DNA of 64,000 bases from Desulfuromonas sp. (GTDB lineage: Bacteria > Desulfobacterota > Desulfuromonadia > Desulfuromonadales > Geothermobacteraceae): positions 1 through 64,000 of the forward strand of contig PKUA01000001.1 in NCBI GenBank assembly GCA_002868905.1, in the 5' to 3' direction. Shown here piece by piece: positions 1 to 7,679 of the stretch (the first letter of the stretch is position 1; each line of letters starts with the position of its first letter). Position numbers and translations under genes: made by a program. The notes under the pieces were generated by a model that was not told the origin of the DNA, did not search any database, and worked only from the letters and a program-made list of their open reading frames with translations.

Positions 1-203
1 GTATAGGAGATGGAGGTCCTGACGCTGAGGGGGTAGTCATACGGATCGTAGAACGGGGTATAGTAGTACTCTCGATATGAAGACCCTGCGTAATACGGAC
101 CCTCATCATAATAGACAGCTCCACCGTAACTGGCCGGATAATAACAGCCGGCTAAAAATGAAACCAGGACGATGGAAAGAGTGCCGATAACCATCTTTCT
201 CAT
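1..203 (-). CDS. Tyr-rich small lipoprotein, 3' end outside window
   Basis: The reading frame starts at ATG 203 and stays open to the left edge, giving 67 residues. An AAAGGAG ribosome site lies 7 nt upstream of the ATG. The N-terminus is a lipoprotein signal: Met-Arg-Lys, a hydrophobic stretch, then the lipobox LAGC with Cys20. The mature part is remarkably rich in tyrosine (YYPASYGG, then EYYYTPFYDPYDYP). Such Tyr/Pro/Gly-rich lipoproteins are usually short envelope proteins of unknown role. No catalytic motif is visible and no function is proposed. The gene is cut by the window edge. Confidence 0.7.
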   Translation of the reverse strand, partial: MRKMVIGTLSIVLVSFLAGCYYPASYGGAVYYDEGPYYAGSSYREYYYTPFYDPYDYPLSVRTSISY

Positions 204-347
204 CTCTTGACTCCTTTTTCATCAATTATAGCAGTTTCTGCAGGCGCTTGCCCGCATGGCGGATAGACCTCGACGGGAGCATGGCTCAATGTTGCGGAAT
301 GGAACAGTCGGCAGGTGAGAGACGCGGAATTTCAGGGAGGTGGGTAC

Positions 348-381
348 TCCGGGCGCGACATTCATCAGTGTCACGCCCGGA
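348..381. repeat. Strong inverted repeat (hairpin) downstream of the Cys-rich gene
   Basis: TCCGGGCG at 348-355 pairs perfectly with CGCCCGGA at 374-381, and GACA/TGTC extends the stem after one mismatch. It lies 18 nt beyond the stop of the minus-strand gene ending at 399. It may end that transcript, but no T-run follows on either strand. A REP-like element is the alternative. Confidence 0.55.
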
Positions 382-398
382 GGGGTTACAGCGGGATG

Positions 399-578
399 TC
401 AGAGCGGTTTGGGACTACAAACGTTCGCTGCATCATGCACCTTGACGCCACAGTTGGTACAGCTGAAACGGGGGTTTTCAAACATTTTATCGACTTCGGG
501 GTTCCTCTCCTTCGCCGTGAGTTGACAGGCGTGCAGATCACAATGTTCTTCGGGGTTTTCGCAGCTGAATTCGGTCAT
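399..578 (-). CDS. Small Cys-rich protein, putative zinc or metal binding (59 aa)
   Basis: ATG 578 is preceded by AAAGGAGGCC, a near-ideal ribosome site, and the frame ends at TGA 401-399. The 59-residue product has six cysteines: C6, C13, C18, C40, C43 and C54. The pair FSCTNCG (C40-x2-C43) is a zinc-knuckle type turn, and H12 and H16 could also bind metal. There is no signal peptide, so it is probably cytoplasmic. The family is not recognised. The strong ribosome site and the ordered cysteines argue for a real gene. It stands alone between two hairpins, in the same direction as its neighbours. Confidence 0.7.
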   Translation of the reverse strand: MTEFSCENPEEHCDLHACQLTAKERNPEVDKMFENPRFSCTNCGVKVHDAANVCSPKPL

Positions 579-596
579 TTAGGCCTCCTTTTTTAT

Positions 597-652
597 AACC
601 TGAACCTGGCAGTTGCTGGTGGATGCGAGATTGCAGGTCTCCGGTTCAGGTT
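597..652. repeat. Inverted repeat between the DUF3750 gene and the Cys-rich gene
   Basis: AACCTGAACC at 597-606 is the perfect reverse complement of GGTTCAGGTT at 643-652, with a 36-nt loop. It lies in the minus-strand leader of the Cys-rich gene and after the DUF3750 gene. It could be a terminator without a T-run or a leader structure. Confidence 0.35.
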
Positions 653-738
653 TAAGAAAAGTTTAGCGGAAAATCGGCTTTCGTCCAGTCATTTTGGTGA
701 CTTCAGGTGCCATCCCTTGCCGCCGTGGTTGCCTGTGA

Positions 739-1296
739 TCAATTCCGGTAGCCGCTGCCGATTGCCGAGAAAGGGAGCTCGACATCGATTGCGGGGACCT
801 GTTGCAGAACCCAGGCGGTGAAGGTGTTGCTGTTCGGGCCGGGGAAAACCTTGTACTTCTCCTTCCACGGATAATCCTCGGCGGCCTGATGGATGGAACG
901 GATCAAATCATCGACTCCTGTTCCACGGTACTCCTTGAGGAGCTCCGGTTTCTCCCCGAACCAGAAGCGGTCGGGATGATCTTCGGCGATTCGCAGGACC
1001 GGCAGGCCGCGGCGGGCGCGCCAGCCAACCACTTCGTAAACGGTGTATTGGCTGGCCCCGGTCGGCTTGGCGGCAATCCATGTATGGATGGCGAACCAGC
1101 CGCGCCATCCCCAGGCAGAAGCTCCGTAGACCTGCAGAACCGCTTCCTGGGTGGTTTTAGGGTCGGGGGCGATGCCGGCGGGTTCACGGCTTGCCGTGCG
1201 CCAATCCCTGCCTCCTCCGCAGTTGGCCAGGAATAAAGGGAGCAGGATCACGATTCCAAGCGGCAGCAGGATCATTTTCAGGTGACGGGACCTCAT
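739..1296 (-). CDS. DUF3750 family lipoprotein
   Basis: This 185-aa protein has a lipoprotein signal: basic N-terminus, hydrophobic core and lipobox LANC (Cys26). The body matches the DUF3750 pattern as I know it. It reads VQ-type segment VLQVYGASAWGWRGWFAIHTWIA, then YEVVGWRARRG, then the PDRFWFGEKPELL block, then KVFPGPNSNTFTAWVLQQVP near the C-terminus. The conserved His (FAIHTWI) and the PGPNSNTF(T/V) block suggest a papain-like periplasmic hydrolase fold, but no biochemical role is established. It is probably anchored to a membrane and exposed to the periplasm. It appears to be a single gene, divergent from the kinase-like gene at 1465. Confidence 0.75.
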   Translation of the reverse strand: MRSRHLKMILLPLGIVILLPLFLANCGGGRDWRTASREPAGIAPDPKTTQEAVLQVYGASAWGWRGWFAIHTWIAAKPTGASQYTVYEVVGWRARRGLPVLRIAEDHPDRFWFGEKPELLKEYRGTGVDDLIRSIHQAAEDYPWKEKYKVFPGPNSNTFTAWVLQQVPAIDVELPFSAIGSGYRN

Positions 1297-1464
1297 GGCT
1301 TCCTCCCAAGTTCATATTATAGTAGACCAGTTTGGTGAAATGCTCAAACTTCAGGCGGCGACAGCATCCTTTTGTCGGCGGGGAGAATTCCTGATTGAAG
1401 CAAAGCTGGGAATCCAGTAAGATTCAACACTTGAGTTTCCAATTCAGGATCGAAGCGAGGAACT

Positions 1465-2118
1465 ATGATTCTTGGGTTTGCAGGTAAGGCGGCGTCGGGA
1501 AAAACCACGGCCGCAAAACATCTGGCGCCATTGCTTGATCGAGAGACGCATATCATTCCGATGGCGCAGGTTCTGCGTGAGGAAGTTGAGGGGTTTCTGC
1601 GTGCCATAGGCGCGGAGGAGCATGTTCCGTTGGTTTACGGCTCCCAGGAAGATAAGGTCCGGGTTTTCTACATTGACCAGGCGGGTGCCAAAAATGAATG
1701 TCCGCTGTGGGACGGATTCATGGCAGAACACTGCGACATCCAGTATCGCACCGGCCAAACGGCGATTACCGTGCGGCGAATCCTGCAGTGGTGGGGGACC
1801 GAGTATCGCCGGGCCGCAGATCCGGACTACTGGACCAAGGCATGGGACCGCAAGGTTAGCGGTCTTGATCTCGAACGGATGCACATTTTGGTTGACGATG
1901 TCCGCTTCATCAATGAACTGCAGGTCATTCGCGCCCACGGAGGGCGATTTGTCAAGATCGAACGACCGGGGTTTAACGGTGCGGGGAGTCATGCCAGTGA
2001 AACCTCCCTCGATGGATTCGATGACTGGGATGCCATCATCAAAAACAACGGTTCGCTCGAAGAATTTACACAGAAAGTTGCCCAGTTGCCCACCATGCTA
2101 ATCTTCGATTCAGAGTAA
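1465..2118 (+). CDS. Deoxynucleotide monophosphate kinase-like P-loop protein
   Basis: This 217-aa protein begins with the Walker A motif GFAGKAASGKTTAAKHLA (residues 4-21), placed at the N-terminus as in nucleoside monophosphate kinases. It continues with WWGTEYRRAADPDYWTKAW and LVDDVRFINELQVIRAHGGRFVKIERPG. Together these resemble phage T4 gp1-type dNMP kinases (lid/DDVRF region). The expected reaction is ATP-dependent phosphorylation of a (d)NMP in the cytoplasm. The start has a modest AGGA ribosome site. No phage genes flank it, so it is either an acquired or a resident housekeeping gene. The substrate cannot be told from sequence. Confidence 0.65.
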   Translation: MILGFAGKAASGKTTAAKHLAPLLDRETHIIPMAQVLREEVEGFLRAIGAEEHVPLVYGSQEDKVRVFYIDQAGAKNECPLWDGFMAEHCDIQYRTGQTAITVRRILQWWGTEYRRAADPDYWTKAWDRKVSGLDLERMHILVDDVRFINELQVIRAHGGRFVKIERPGFNGAGSHASETSLDGFDDWDAIIKNNGSLEEFTQKVAQLPTMLIFDSE

Positions 2119-2196
2119 CCGGAAAACTCCTGCCGTCGGTTGAGTGTGGTCGCCGATTGTGGCAGGATGTTCCCGAAGGGATGAAGGTTTTACCCC

Positions 2197-2976
2197 ATGC
2201 ATGATTTGTTGCGTGACAATCCGATCAGTAATTTCAGTCGTGGCTTTCTCTACCCTTTTCGAGGTGGCCGTTTCCTGTTGCGCAGTCCGAGGCTCTGGAA
2301 ATACGTTGTCGTCCCTTTTCTGATCAACCTGGTCATTTTCAGTCTCTCGGTCTGGTTCGGTCTCGATTTCTTCAACGACAAGATCGTGGCGATGATACCG
2401 AGCGGGGAGGCGTGGTATTGGGTGATCCTGTATTACCTGCTCTGGGTTGTCGCGATCGCACTGACAGCGGTTCTGGTTTTCTTCACGTTTACGGTTGTCG
2501 GCCTGCTGATCGCCTCTCCGTTCAACGACCTGCTTTCGGAGCGGACTGAAGAGGTCAAACTTGGCACGGCAGAGGGAATCCCCTTCTCGTTCGCGGCGAC
2601 CGGGAAAATCCTCTTCGAAGAGGCCAAGAAAATGGCCGTTTTCGTGGTCGGGATGTTGTTGCTGCTGCTGCTCAATCTGATCCCCGGAATCGGCACCCTG
2701 ATCTATTCGGTCCTGTCGTTTTTGTTTACGGTGTTTTTCCTGGCGGTCGAGTATTCCGGCTTCGTATTCAGTCGTAAAGGGGAAGGGTTCCGCCAACAGC
2801 GCCGCTACCTGTTGCAGCGCAAATTCCTCAATTTCGGTTTCGGGGTCGGAGTGCTCTGCCTGCTGGCCATACCGTTCCTGCAGTTTTTCTGCATCCCTCT
2901 CGGGGTCATCGGTGCCACGTTGTTGTGGTGCGACACCCGGGAGACAGGGCATCAGACGGTCGGAGGTGAAGGATGA
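2197..2976 (+). CDS. EI24 / CysZ-like integral membrane protein
   Basis: The 259-aa protein has several long hydrophobic helices, at about residues 42-60, 72-105, 146-185 and 222-250. The N-terminal block NPISNFSRGFLYPFRGGRFLLRSPRLWKYVVVPFLINL is typical of the EI24 family, to which the sulfate permease CysZ belongs. The segment SPFNDLLSERTEEVKLG between the membrane parts is also family-typical. No sulfate-assimilation genes lie nearby, so a transport substrate is not assigned. Its stop overlaps the start of the inositol-monophosphatase by 4 nt (ATGA), so the two are translationally coupled. Confidence 0.75.
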   Translation: MHDLLRDNPISNFSRGFLYPFRGGRFLLRSPRLWKYVVVPFLINLVIFSLSVWFGLDFFNDKIVAMIPSGEAWYWVILYYLLWVVAIALTAVLVFFTFTVVGLLIASPFNDLLSERTEEVKLGTAEGIPFSFAATGKILFEEAKKMAVFVVGMLLLLLLNLIPGIGTLIYSVLSFLFTVFFLAVEYSGFVFSRKGEGFRQQRRYLLQRKFLNFGFGVGVLCLLAIPFLQFFCIPLGVIGATLLWCDTRETGHQTVGGEG

Positions 2977-3758
2977 GAGTGATCGCGATTCAGGCTGCCC
3001 AGGCTGGGGGAGAGGTCCTGATGCAGCATTTCGGCCGATTGACCCAGATCGAGGAAAAACATCTTGGCGGGCTGGTCACCGAAGCCGACAGGAACAGCGA
3101 GCAGACGATCGTCGAGGCGATTCGCAGCACGTTTCCACGACACGATGTCCTGGCCGAGGAAAATACCTATGCAGCGGAAGGTTCACCCTACAAATGGATC
3201 ATCGATCCCTTAGATGGCACCACCAATTTTGCCCACAGTTTCCCCTGGTTCGCCATCTCCATCGCTCTCGAGGTGGAAGGTGAACTGGTCCTCGGTGTTA
3301 TTTACAATCCAGTATCAGGAGAAATGTTCGTCGCGGAGAAAGGGCAGGGTGCTTTCCTGAACGATCAACCGATCAAAGTGTCAACGGTGGACAGCCTCGA
3401 ACAATCGCTGCTTGCGACAGGGTTCCCGTATGATCGCAAAATCAGTGAGGTGAACAATTATGACCATTTCATCACCTTTCAGCAGGCAGCCCAGGCCTGT
3501 CGGCGTCCCGGCGCGGCCGCTCTCGATCTGGCGTGCGTTGCCGCCGGTCGGTTCGACGGCTATTGGGAGATGAAGCTGAAGCCGTGGGATGTCGCCGCCG
3601 GTAAACTCCTGGTGGAGGAGGCGGGGGGTACCGTCACCGACTTCAAAGGGACCCCGTGCGATATTTACGGAACCGAAACCCTCGCCTCCAACGGCCAGAT
3701 TCACGACACCATGCTTGAACTCCTCTCCCGTGGAGCAACGGCCACCTCCGCTGAATGA
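2973..3758 (+). CDS. suhB: Inositol-1-monophosphatase family protein
   Basis: The 261-aa product carries the metal-binding signature of the Mg-dependent IMPase/SuhB family. AEEN occurs at residues 61-64, WIIDPLDGTTNFAH at 75-88 (Asp78, Asp81), GAAALDLACVAAGRFDGYWE in the second half, and the C-terminal KPWDVAAGKLLVEEAGG metal-binding Asp. Expected activity is removal of phosphate from myo-inositol monophosphate or a similar small phosphate ester. SuhB orthologues also act in ribosomal RNA antitermination, so the physiological substrate stays open. It overlaps the EI24 gene upstream and the split TPR/protease gene downstream, in each case by an ATGA, making a tight three-gene operon. Confidence 0.85.
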   Translation: MRVIAIQAAQAGGEVLMQHFGRLTQIEEKHLGGLVTEADRNSEQTIVEAIRSTFPRHDVLAEENTYAAEGSPYKWIIDPLDGTTNFAHSFPWFAISIALEVEGELVLGVIYNPVSGEMFVAEKGQGAFLNDQPIKVSTVDSLEQSLLATGFPYDRKISEVNNYDHFITFQQAAQACRRPGAAALDLACVAAGRFDGYWEMKLKPWDVAAGKLLVEEAGGTVTDFKGTPCDIYGTETLASNGQIHDTMLELLSRGATATSAE

Positions 3759-5017
3759 ACGGTCGCAATTCACACCTGATGTCAGGATTTCTGGTTTGCT
3801 GCCTGATCGCTTTCACGGGTAGTTTGTGTATTGCCCAGCCGCTCGCCCTGGAACAGAGCCGGCAAGGGCTCGAAGCCATGAAGGAGGGTGATGCTGAGTC
3901 TGCAGCGGATTTCTTTCGTCAGGGGCTCGAGGTTGATCGGGGCAATCCTGTTCTGCAAGGGAACCTGGTAGCCGCTTTACTCATGACCGGTGAAAGCTTT
4001 CTGCAGCAAGGGCGCTTTGACGAAGCTGCTGAGGTCCTCGACGAGCTTGATGATCTTGGGATGGATGAACCGAGGGTTCTTTGGTTACAGGGCCGTGTCA
4101 TGTTCCAACAACGGGATTTCGAGTCTGCTGAGGTCGCCTTGCAGGAGCTTGTTGCGCTTCAGCCTGACAATGCCGGAGCCTGGGAGGGTCTGGCGGCAGT
4201 TTTCGACGGGCTCGGTCGCTACGATGAAGCCATTGCCAGTTTGCAAAAAGCGCTTTAACTCCAGCCCGACAATACAAAACTGCAACAACGTATAAACCAG
4301 GCCAGGCGGGAGGCTTCCCTCGCATTGCGCATGGAAAGCGAGTTGAGCGCCAGCTTCGAGGTTCACTACGAGGGGGAGGCGAACGAGGATCTCGGCAGCG
4401 CGGTTCTTGATCACCTGGAGGCGGCCTACGCCGAGCTCGGTTCGGAATACAATCTTTATCCGACCTTCAAGATACCGGTTATTCTCTACGGCAACCGCGA
4501 TTTTTCGGCCGTGACTTCGGCTCCCGAGTGGGTGGCCGGACTCTATGACGGCAAGATTCGCATCCCGCTTGGCGGCTTGCAGCGGGTCGAGGCACCTTTA
4601 AAGCGGCTTCTCTATCACGAATTCAGCCATGTTCTCATCCGGCAATTGAGTCGCGGCATGGTGCCGCACTGGCTCAGCGAAGGACTGGCGATGTATGCGG
4701 AAAGGCGTTTCCACGCTCCCCCTTTGGCCGTCCTGGCCGAGGCGAGCAAGTCAGGCAGCTTACTTGCGATTCAAGACCTCGAGACGGCATTCAGGGGCGG
4801 GGATCCGCGACGGGTTCGTCTCGCTTACGAGCAGGGATATGCGATGACCCGCTTCCTGATAGAAAATTTCGGGTGGTATCAAATTCCCGAAGTCCTGCGA
4901 CAGTTGGGTGAGGGAAAGGGAATACAGCAAGTGCTTTCAGACGTTTATGCCGGGGCGGAACTGACTCCCGACCGTCTGCTACGCGATGCGCTCCGTTCAA
5001 ACATGATATTTGACTGA
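3755..5017 (+). pseudogene. TPR / peptidase-MA-like secreted protease gene interrupted by an in-frame TAA
   Basis: ATG 3755 overlaps the previous stop. The first part (167 codons) has a signal-peptide-like N-terminus and TPR units (AAVFDGLGRYDEAIASLQKAL). It stops at TAA 4256-4258 exactly inside a TPR, where the normal text would continue with a Glu codon (GAA). The same frame continues without a gap: LQPDNTKLQQRINQARREA, then a gluzincin domain with HEFSH (His288, Glu289, His292 of the joined frame) and WLSEGLAMYAE. It ends at TGA 5015-5017. One GAA-to-TAA change explains the break. Downstream TTG 4325 or ATG 4331 could restart a secretion-signal-less protease fragment. The intact protein would be a periplasmic or secreted TPR-metallopeptidase. 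A sequencing error is possible. Confidence 0.75.
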
Positions 5018-5026
5018 AAATGACTG

Positions 5027-5054
5027 TTGCCTTGCCCTGTCAAACCCCTATACT
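5027..5054 (+). promoter_or_regulatory. Candidate sigma-70 promoter for the small gene at 5133
   Basis: TTGCCT (5027-5032), 16 bp, then TATACT (5049-5054). The -10 lies inside the inverted repeat ACCCCT/AGGGGT, which could be an operator. Confidence 0.4.
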
Positions 5055-5132
5055 TGAGGGGTAACCTTCCCGGCCGGGCGTTGTTCGCCGGCATCGTTTC
5101 GGTTCGGGGACCAACCGCAGTGAGGAGGACGC

Positions 5133-5348
5133 ATGACTGAGATGTACGATGGTATGTCACAAGAAGGTGAAACTGATCTCAGACAGGAACTCTCCCGGAT
5201 CGACCAGGCACTGGACATCATGGAACGTCACTCTGCCGCACTCAATGATGCGGAGGTGACCGTTCAGGAGGAGATGCGCCGGTGGGATCGTGAATTCAAG
5301 GACCAGCATCTACACAGTATCAACCGTTCCCGAAAACACAAGCGCTGA
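5133..5348 (+). CDS. Small charged helical protein, unknown function (71 aa)
   Basis: ATG 5133 has an AGGAGG ribosome site 5-6 nt upstream, a candidate promoter at 5027 and a strong terminator at 5367, so it is a complete single-gene unit. The 71-aa product is hydrophilic. It has a predicted coiled-coil stretch (LRQELSRIDQALDIMERH through VQEEMRRWDREF) and a basic tail (NRSRKHKR). There is no signal peptide, membrane segment or known motif. The basic tail could touch nucleic acid, but that is only a guess. The family is not recognised. Confidence 0.65.
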   Translation: MTEMYDGMSQEGETDLRQELSRIDQALDIMERHSAALNDAEVTVQEEMRRWDREFKDQHLHSINRSRKHKR

Positions 5349-5366
5349 CAACTGAATAGAAACGTT

Positions 5367-5393
5367 GAAAGGGCCCTGCGGGGCCCTTTCTTG
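5367..5393. terminator. Bidirectional rho-independent terminator
   Basis: A perfect 10-bp stem, GAAAGGGCCC (5367-5376) and GGGCCCTTTC (5381-5390), has loop TGCG and a T-rich flank. It separates two convergent small genes and can serve both. Confidence 0.85.
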
Positions 5394-5414
5394 TGGTTCA
5401 ACATGGCGGGAAAA

Positions 5415-5831
5415 TCAGTCTTGTCCCTCTTCCGGTTCCTCGGGGGGAAGTTCAGCCTTGATTGCGACGATCTCCTCCTCCAGGGTGGCCGCAGCAGTTC
5501 GGAGGCTGTCGAGTTTCTGGAAGATTTCGACGACGTCCTGATGCTCGAGAATGGATGATTCATCACCCTGGCGCAAATTGTCGATGGCGTTGCCGAGGTC
5601 GGAGTGTGCGGCCGCGATTTTTTTGTGGATCGAGGTCAGGTCGATTTTTTTCTGCACGACCCGTCTATATTGATTGGCCCTGAAAGTGGCCGAACTCCAG
5701 GTCTTGAGGGTCGCGTCCCAGATTTTTTCGGTTGCCCCGCGTTCTTCCTCGGTCGCGTTCTCTTCAGCAGAGACCTGTTGTGGTTCTGTCTCCTCTTGTT
5801 TCTGCTCTTTTTCCTGCTTGTTCTCGTCCAT
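5415..5831 (-). CDS. Acidic coiled-coil protein, unknown function (138 aa)
   Basis: ATG 5831 is preceded by AAGGAGG. The N-terminal 35 residues are low-complexity and very rich in Glu/Gln/Lys, with no hydrophobic signal. A central segment (KIWDATLKTWSSATFRANQYRRVVQKKI) leads into a long heptad-like helix (IAAAHSDLGNAIDNLRQG through LRTAAATLEEEIVAIKAEL). The tail is acidic (PPEEPEEGQD). It is probably a cytoplasmic structural or scaffolding protein. No family is recognised. It shares the terminator at 5367 with the convergent gene. Confidence 0.65.
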   Translation of the reverse strand: MDENKQEKEQKQEETEPQQVSAEENATEEERGATEKIWDATLKTWSSATFRANQYRRVVQKKIDLTSIHKKIAAAHSDLGNAIDNLRQGDESSILEHQDVVEIFQKLDSLRTAAATLEEEIVAIKAELPPEEPEEGQD

Positions 5832-5940
5832 GTTTCCTCCTTCTGAATTGGTTCATAGATATTTTCGAAGAATAACATCACGGCAGTTGCCGTCAAGACT
5901 TTGTTTCGTTGTCGAATATATATGTTTTCCCGATTCAGGC

Positions 5941-5969
5941 TTGTCGCAAGGATGTGGATGTCTTACACT
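5941..5969 (+). promoter_or_regulatory. Candidate sigma-70 promoter of fbp
   Basis: TTGTCG (5941-5946), 17 bp spacer, TACACT (5964-5969), about 80 nt before the fbp start. Confidence 0.4.
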
Positions 5970-6048
5970 GTCGCCGATTATTTGGGTAGAGATGTTGAGC
6001 CAGAGTCGATTCAGCTAGGTAATGAATTCGTAAAGGAGACAGGCAGTG

Positions 6049-6987
6049 ATGATTGGTGAAGCAGGTACGACCCCTTTTCAAAAAGATTTGCGACGTCATC
6101 TGCGTGAGAGGGATGAGGATCGCGACCTGACCCGTGTTATCTGTGAGTTGGCGACCGCTTCACGTTATGTCATTCATTCCATCAGGACAGGTGAACTCGG
6201 CGTTGCCGGTACCTCCAACCTCTACGGCGAGACCCAACTGGCACTCGATGTCCTCTCCGACCGGATACTTCAGAAACGGATGAAGTACTCCGGCGTTGTG
6301 GCGAAAATCGCCTCCGAGGAGATTGACGAAGTGATCTGTGTCAACCCCGACGGAAAATACTCCATTGTCTACGATCCGCTGGATGGGTCATCCCTGGTTG
6401 ATGTCAACCTGGCGGTTGGCACCATCGTCGGAATCTACGAAGGGCAGGAGCCTCTCTCTGCAGGGAATAAACTGGTCGCGGCGCTCTACATTCTGTACGG
6501 TCCGCGCTGCACCCTGGTCTATTCGACCGGAAACGGAGTGCACGAGTTCGCCATGAACGCCCTGATGGAGTACACCCTGGTGCAGGAGAACGTGCAGATG
6601 GCACCAAGCGGGACAATCTACTCACCGGGCGGTCAGAGAAATCAGTACACGCCGGGCGTTGAGAAGTTCGTCTCTTATCTGGAAGAGAAGGGCTCCAAAC
6701 TGAGGTATTCGGGCGGATTCGTGCCCGACATCAATCAGGTGCTGATCAAGGGGCAGGGTTTGTTCATGTACCCTCATCTTAAAAATGCGCCGCGGGGGAA
6801 ATTGCGGTTGCTGTACGAATTGAATCCGATGGCTTTTCTGATTGAGCAGGCCGGAGGGGCGGCGTCGAACGGTCGGCAGCGGATTCTCGACATCGAGCCG
6901 GAAGGGATCGACCACCGCGAGCCAATTTTTATCGGCAGCAAGGAAGATGTCGCCCGCGCCGAAAAGTTCGTAGCCGAATTCGGGTAA
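6049..6987 (+). CDS. fbp: Class 1 fructose-1,6-bisphosphatase
   Basis: The protein is about 312 aa, close to the usual length of FBPase I. It contains IASEEIDEV followed by YDPLDGSSLVDVNLAVGTIVGIYE, the Mg-binding DPLDGSS signature, and FLIEQAGGAASNGRQRILD near the end. It hydrolyses fructose-1,6-bisphosphate to fructose-6-phosphate in gluconeogenesis, which an organism growing on acetate needs. GTG 6046 and ATG 6049 are adjacent; AAAGGAGAC upstream fits either, and ATG is chosen. It is a single-gene unit ended by the hairpin at 7055. Confidence 0.95.
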   Translation: MIGEAGTTPFQKDLRRHLRERDEDRDLTRVICELATASRYVIHSIRTGELGVAGTSNLYGETQLALDVLSDRILQKRMKYSGVVAKIASEEIDEVICVNPDGKYSIVYDPLDGSSLVDVNLAVGTIVGIYEGQEPLSAGNKLVAALYILYGPRCTLVYSTGNGVHEFAMNALMEYTLVQENVQMAPSGTIYSPGGQRNQYTPGVEKFVSYLEEKGSKLRYSGGFVPDINQVLIKGQGLFMYPHLKNAPRGKLRLLYELNPMAFLIEQAGGAASNGRQRILDIEPEGIDHREPIFIGSKEDVARAEKFVAEFG

Positions 6988-7004
6988 AATTTTGTCATCA
7001 ATTG

Positions 7005-7030
7005 TAGAGACGTTGCATGCAACGCCTCTA
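7005..7030. repeat. 26-bp palindromic element
   Basis: TAGAG-a-CGTTGCATGCAACG-c-CTCTA reads the same on both strands apart from one A/C mismatch per arm. It lies between fbp and its terminator. It resembles the short palindromes of this core sequence that recur between genes in many bacterial genomes. Confidence 0.6.
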
Positions 7031-7054
7031 TCGGGTTGTATTCAAAGGGTATAA

Positions 7055-7086
7055 AAAAAGCCCGGGGCAGATGCCCCGGGCTTTTT
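7055..7086. terminator. Bidirectional terminator between fbp and korC
   Basis: AAAAAGCCCGGGGCA pairs with TGCCCCGGGCTTTTT around a 2-nt centre, with A/T runs on both sides. It serves the convergent fbp (+) and kor operon (-). Confidence 0.9.
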
Positions 7087-7106
7087 GATTCAACAAAGAA
7101 AACCGA

Positions 7107-7655
7107 TCAGTTCATCAGTTTCTTGACCTTCTCAAAACCGAGATTGAAGGCTTTCTTGTTCAGATCCTTGAACGCCTCCGGAACTTTGTTCAGCACGGCA
7201 GTTTCGCCGGCCTCTCGGGACACAACGTCGGTCAGCGCAATCATGGCGCCGAGGGCGACCACGTTGGCGACGATTTCGCGGCCGATTTCTTCCTTGGCCG
7301 TCCGCATGATCGGGATGCGGATGACTTTGTAGTCCCCTTCCGGCGTGTTCGGAACCATGTCGTCGTCAAGCAGCAACACACCGCCATCTTTGATGCCGAC
7401 GGCATACTTGTCTGCCGCTTCCTGGGTCATCGCCAGGCAGGCGTCGACGACGGTCGCTTTCGGGTAGTCGATCGGGGCGTCCGAGATGATAACCTCCGAC
7501 TTGGAGGCACCACCACGGGCTTCCGGTCCGTAACTCTGGGACTGGACAGCTTGTTTTCCTTCGATGATGCTGGCCGCTTCGGCCAGGATGATTCCGGCGG
7601 TGATCAGGCCCTGACCACCGGCGCCGGAAAACCGAATTTCATAACGTTCAGCCAT
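7107..7655 (-). CDS. korC: 2-oxoglutarate:ferredoxin oxidoreductase, gamma subunit
   Basis: This 182-aa protein starts with IRFSGAGGQGLITAGIILAEAA, the glycine-rich signature of the gamma domain of 2-oxoacid:ferredoxin oxidoreductases. QSQSYGPEARGGASKSEVIIS follows, also family-typical. It is the last gene of korDABC. The complex converts 2-oxoglutarate plus CoA to succinyl-CoA and CO2 and reduces ferredoxin in the cytoplasm. Assignment to 2-oxoglutarate rather than another 2-oxoacid rests on the four-gene layout and the adjacent mdh and icd. A good AAAGGGAG ribosome site precedes ATG 7655. Confidence 0.88.
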   Translation of the reverse strand: MAERYEIRFSGAGGQGLITAGIILAEAASIIEGKQAVQSQSYGPEARGGASKSEVIISDAPIDYPKATVVDACLAMTQEAADKYAVGIKDGGVLLLDDDMVPNTPEGDYKVIRIPIMRTAKEEIGREIVANVVALGAMIALTDVVSREAGETAVLNKVPEAFKDLNKKAFNLGFEKVKKLMN

Positions 7656-7679
7656 GTTTCTCGTCTCCCTTTCCGTTGA

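Noticed and set aside
2110-2952. 280-codon minus frame opposite the EI24 gene
   Set aside because: It is a low-complexity charged shadow frame; the + frame has clear membrane-family features.
4256-4258. Recoding of the internal stop as selenocysteine or a similar event
   Set aside because: The codon is TAA, not TGA, and no structured element follows; a nonsense change is simpler.
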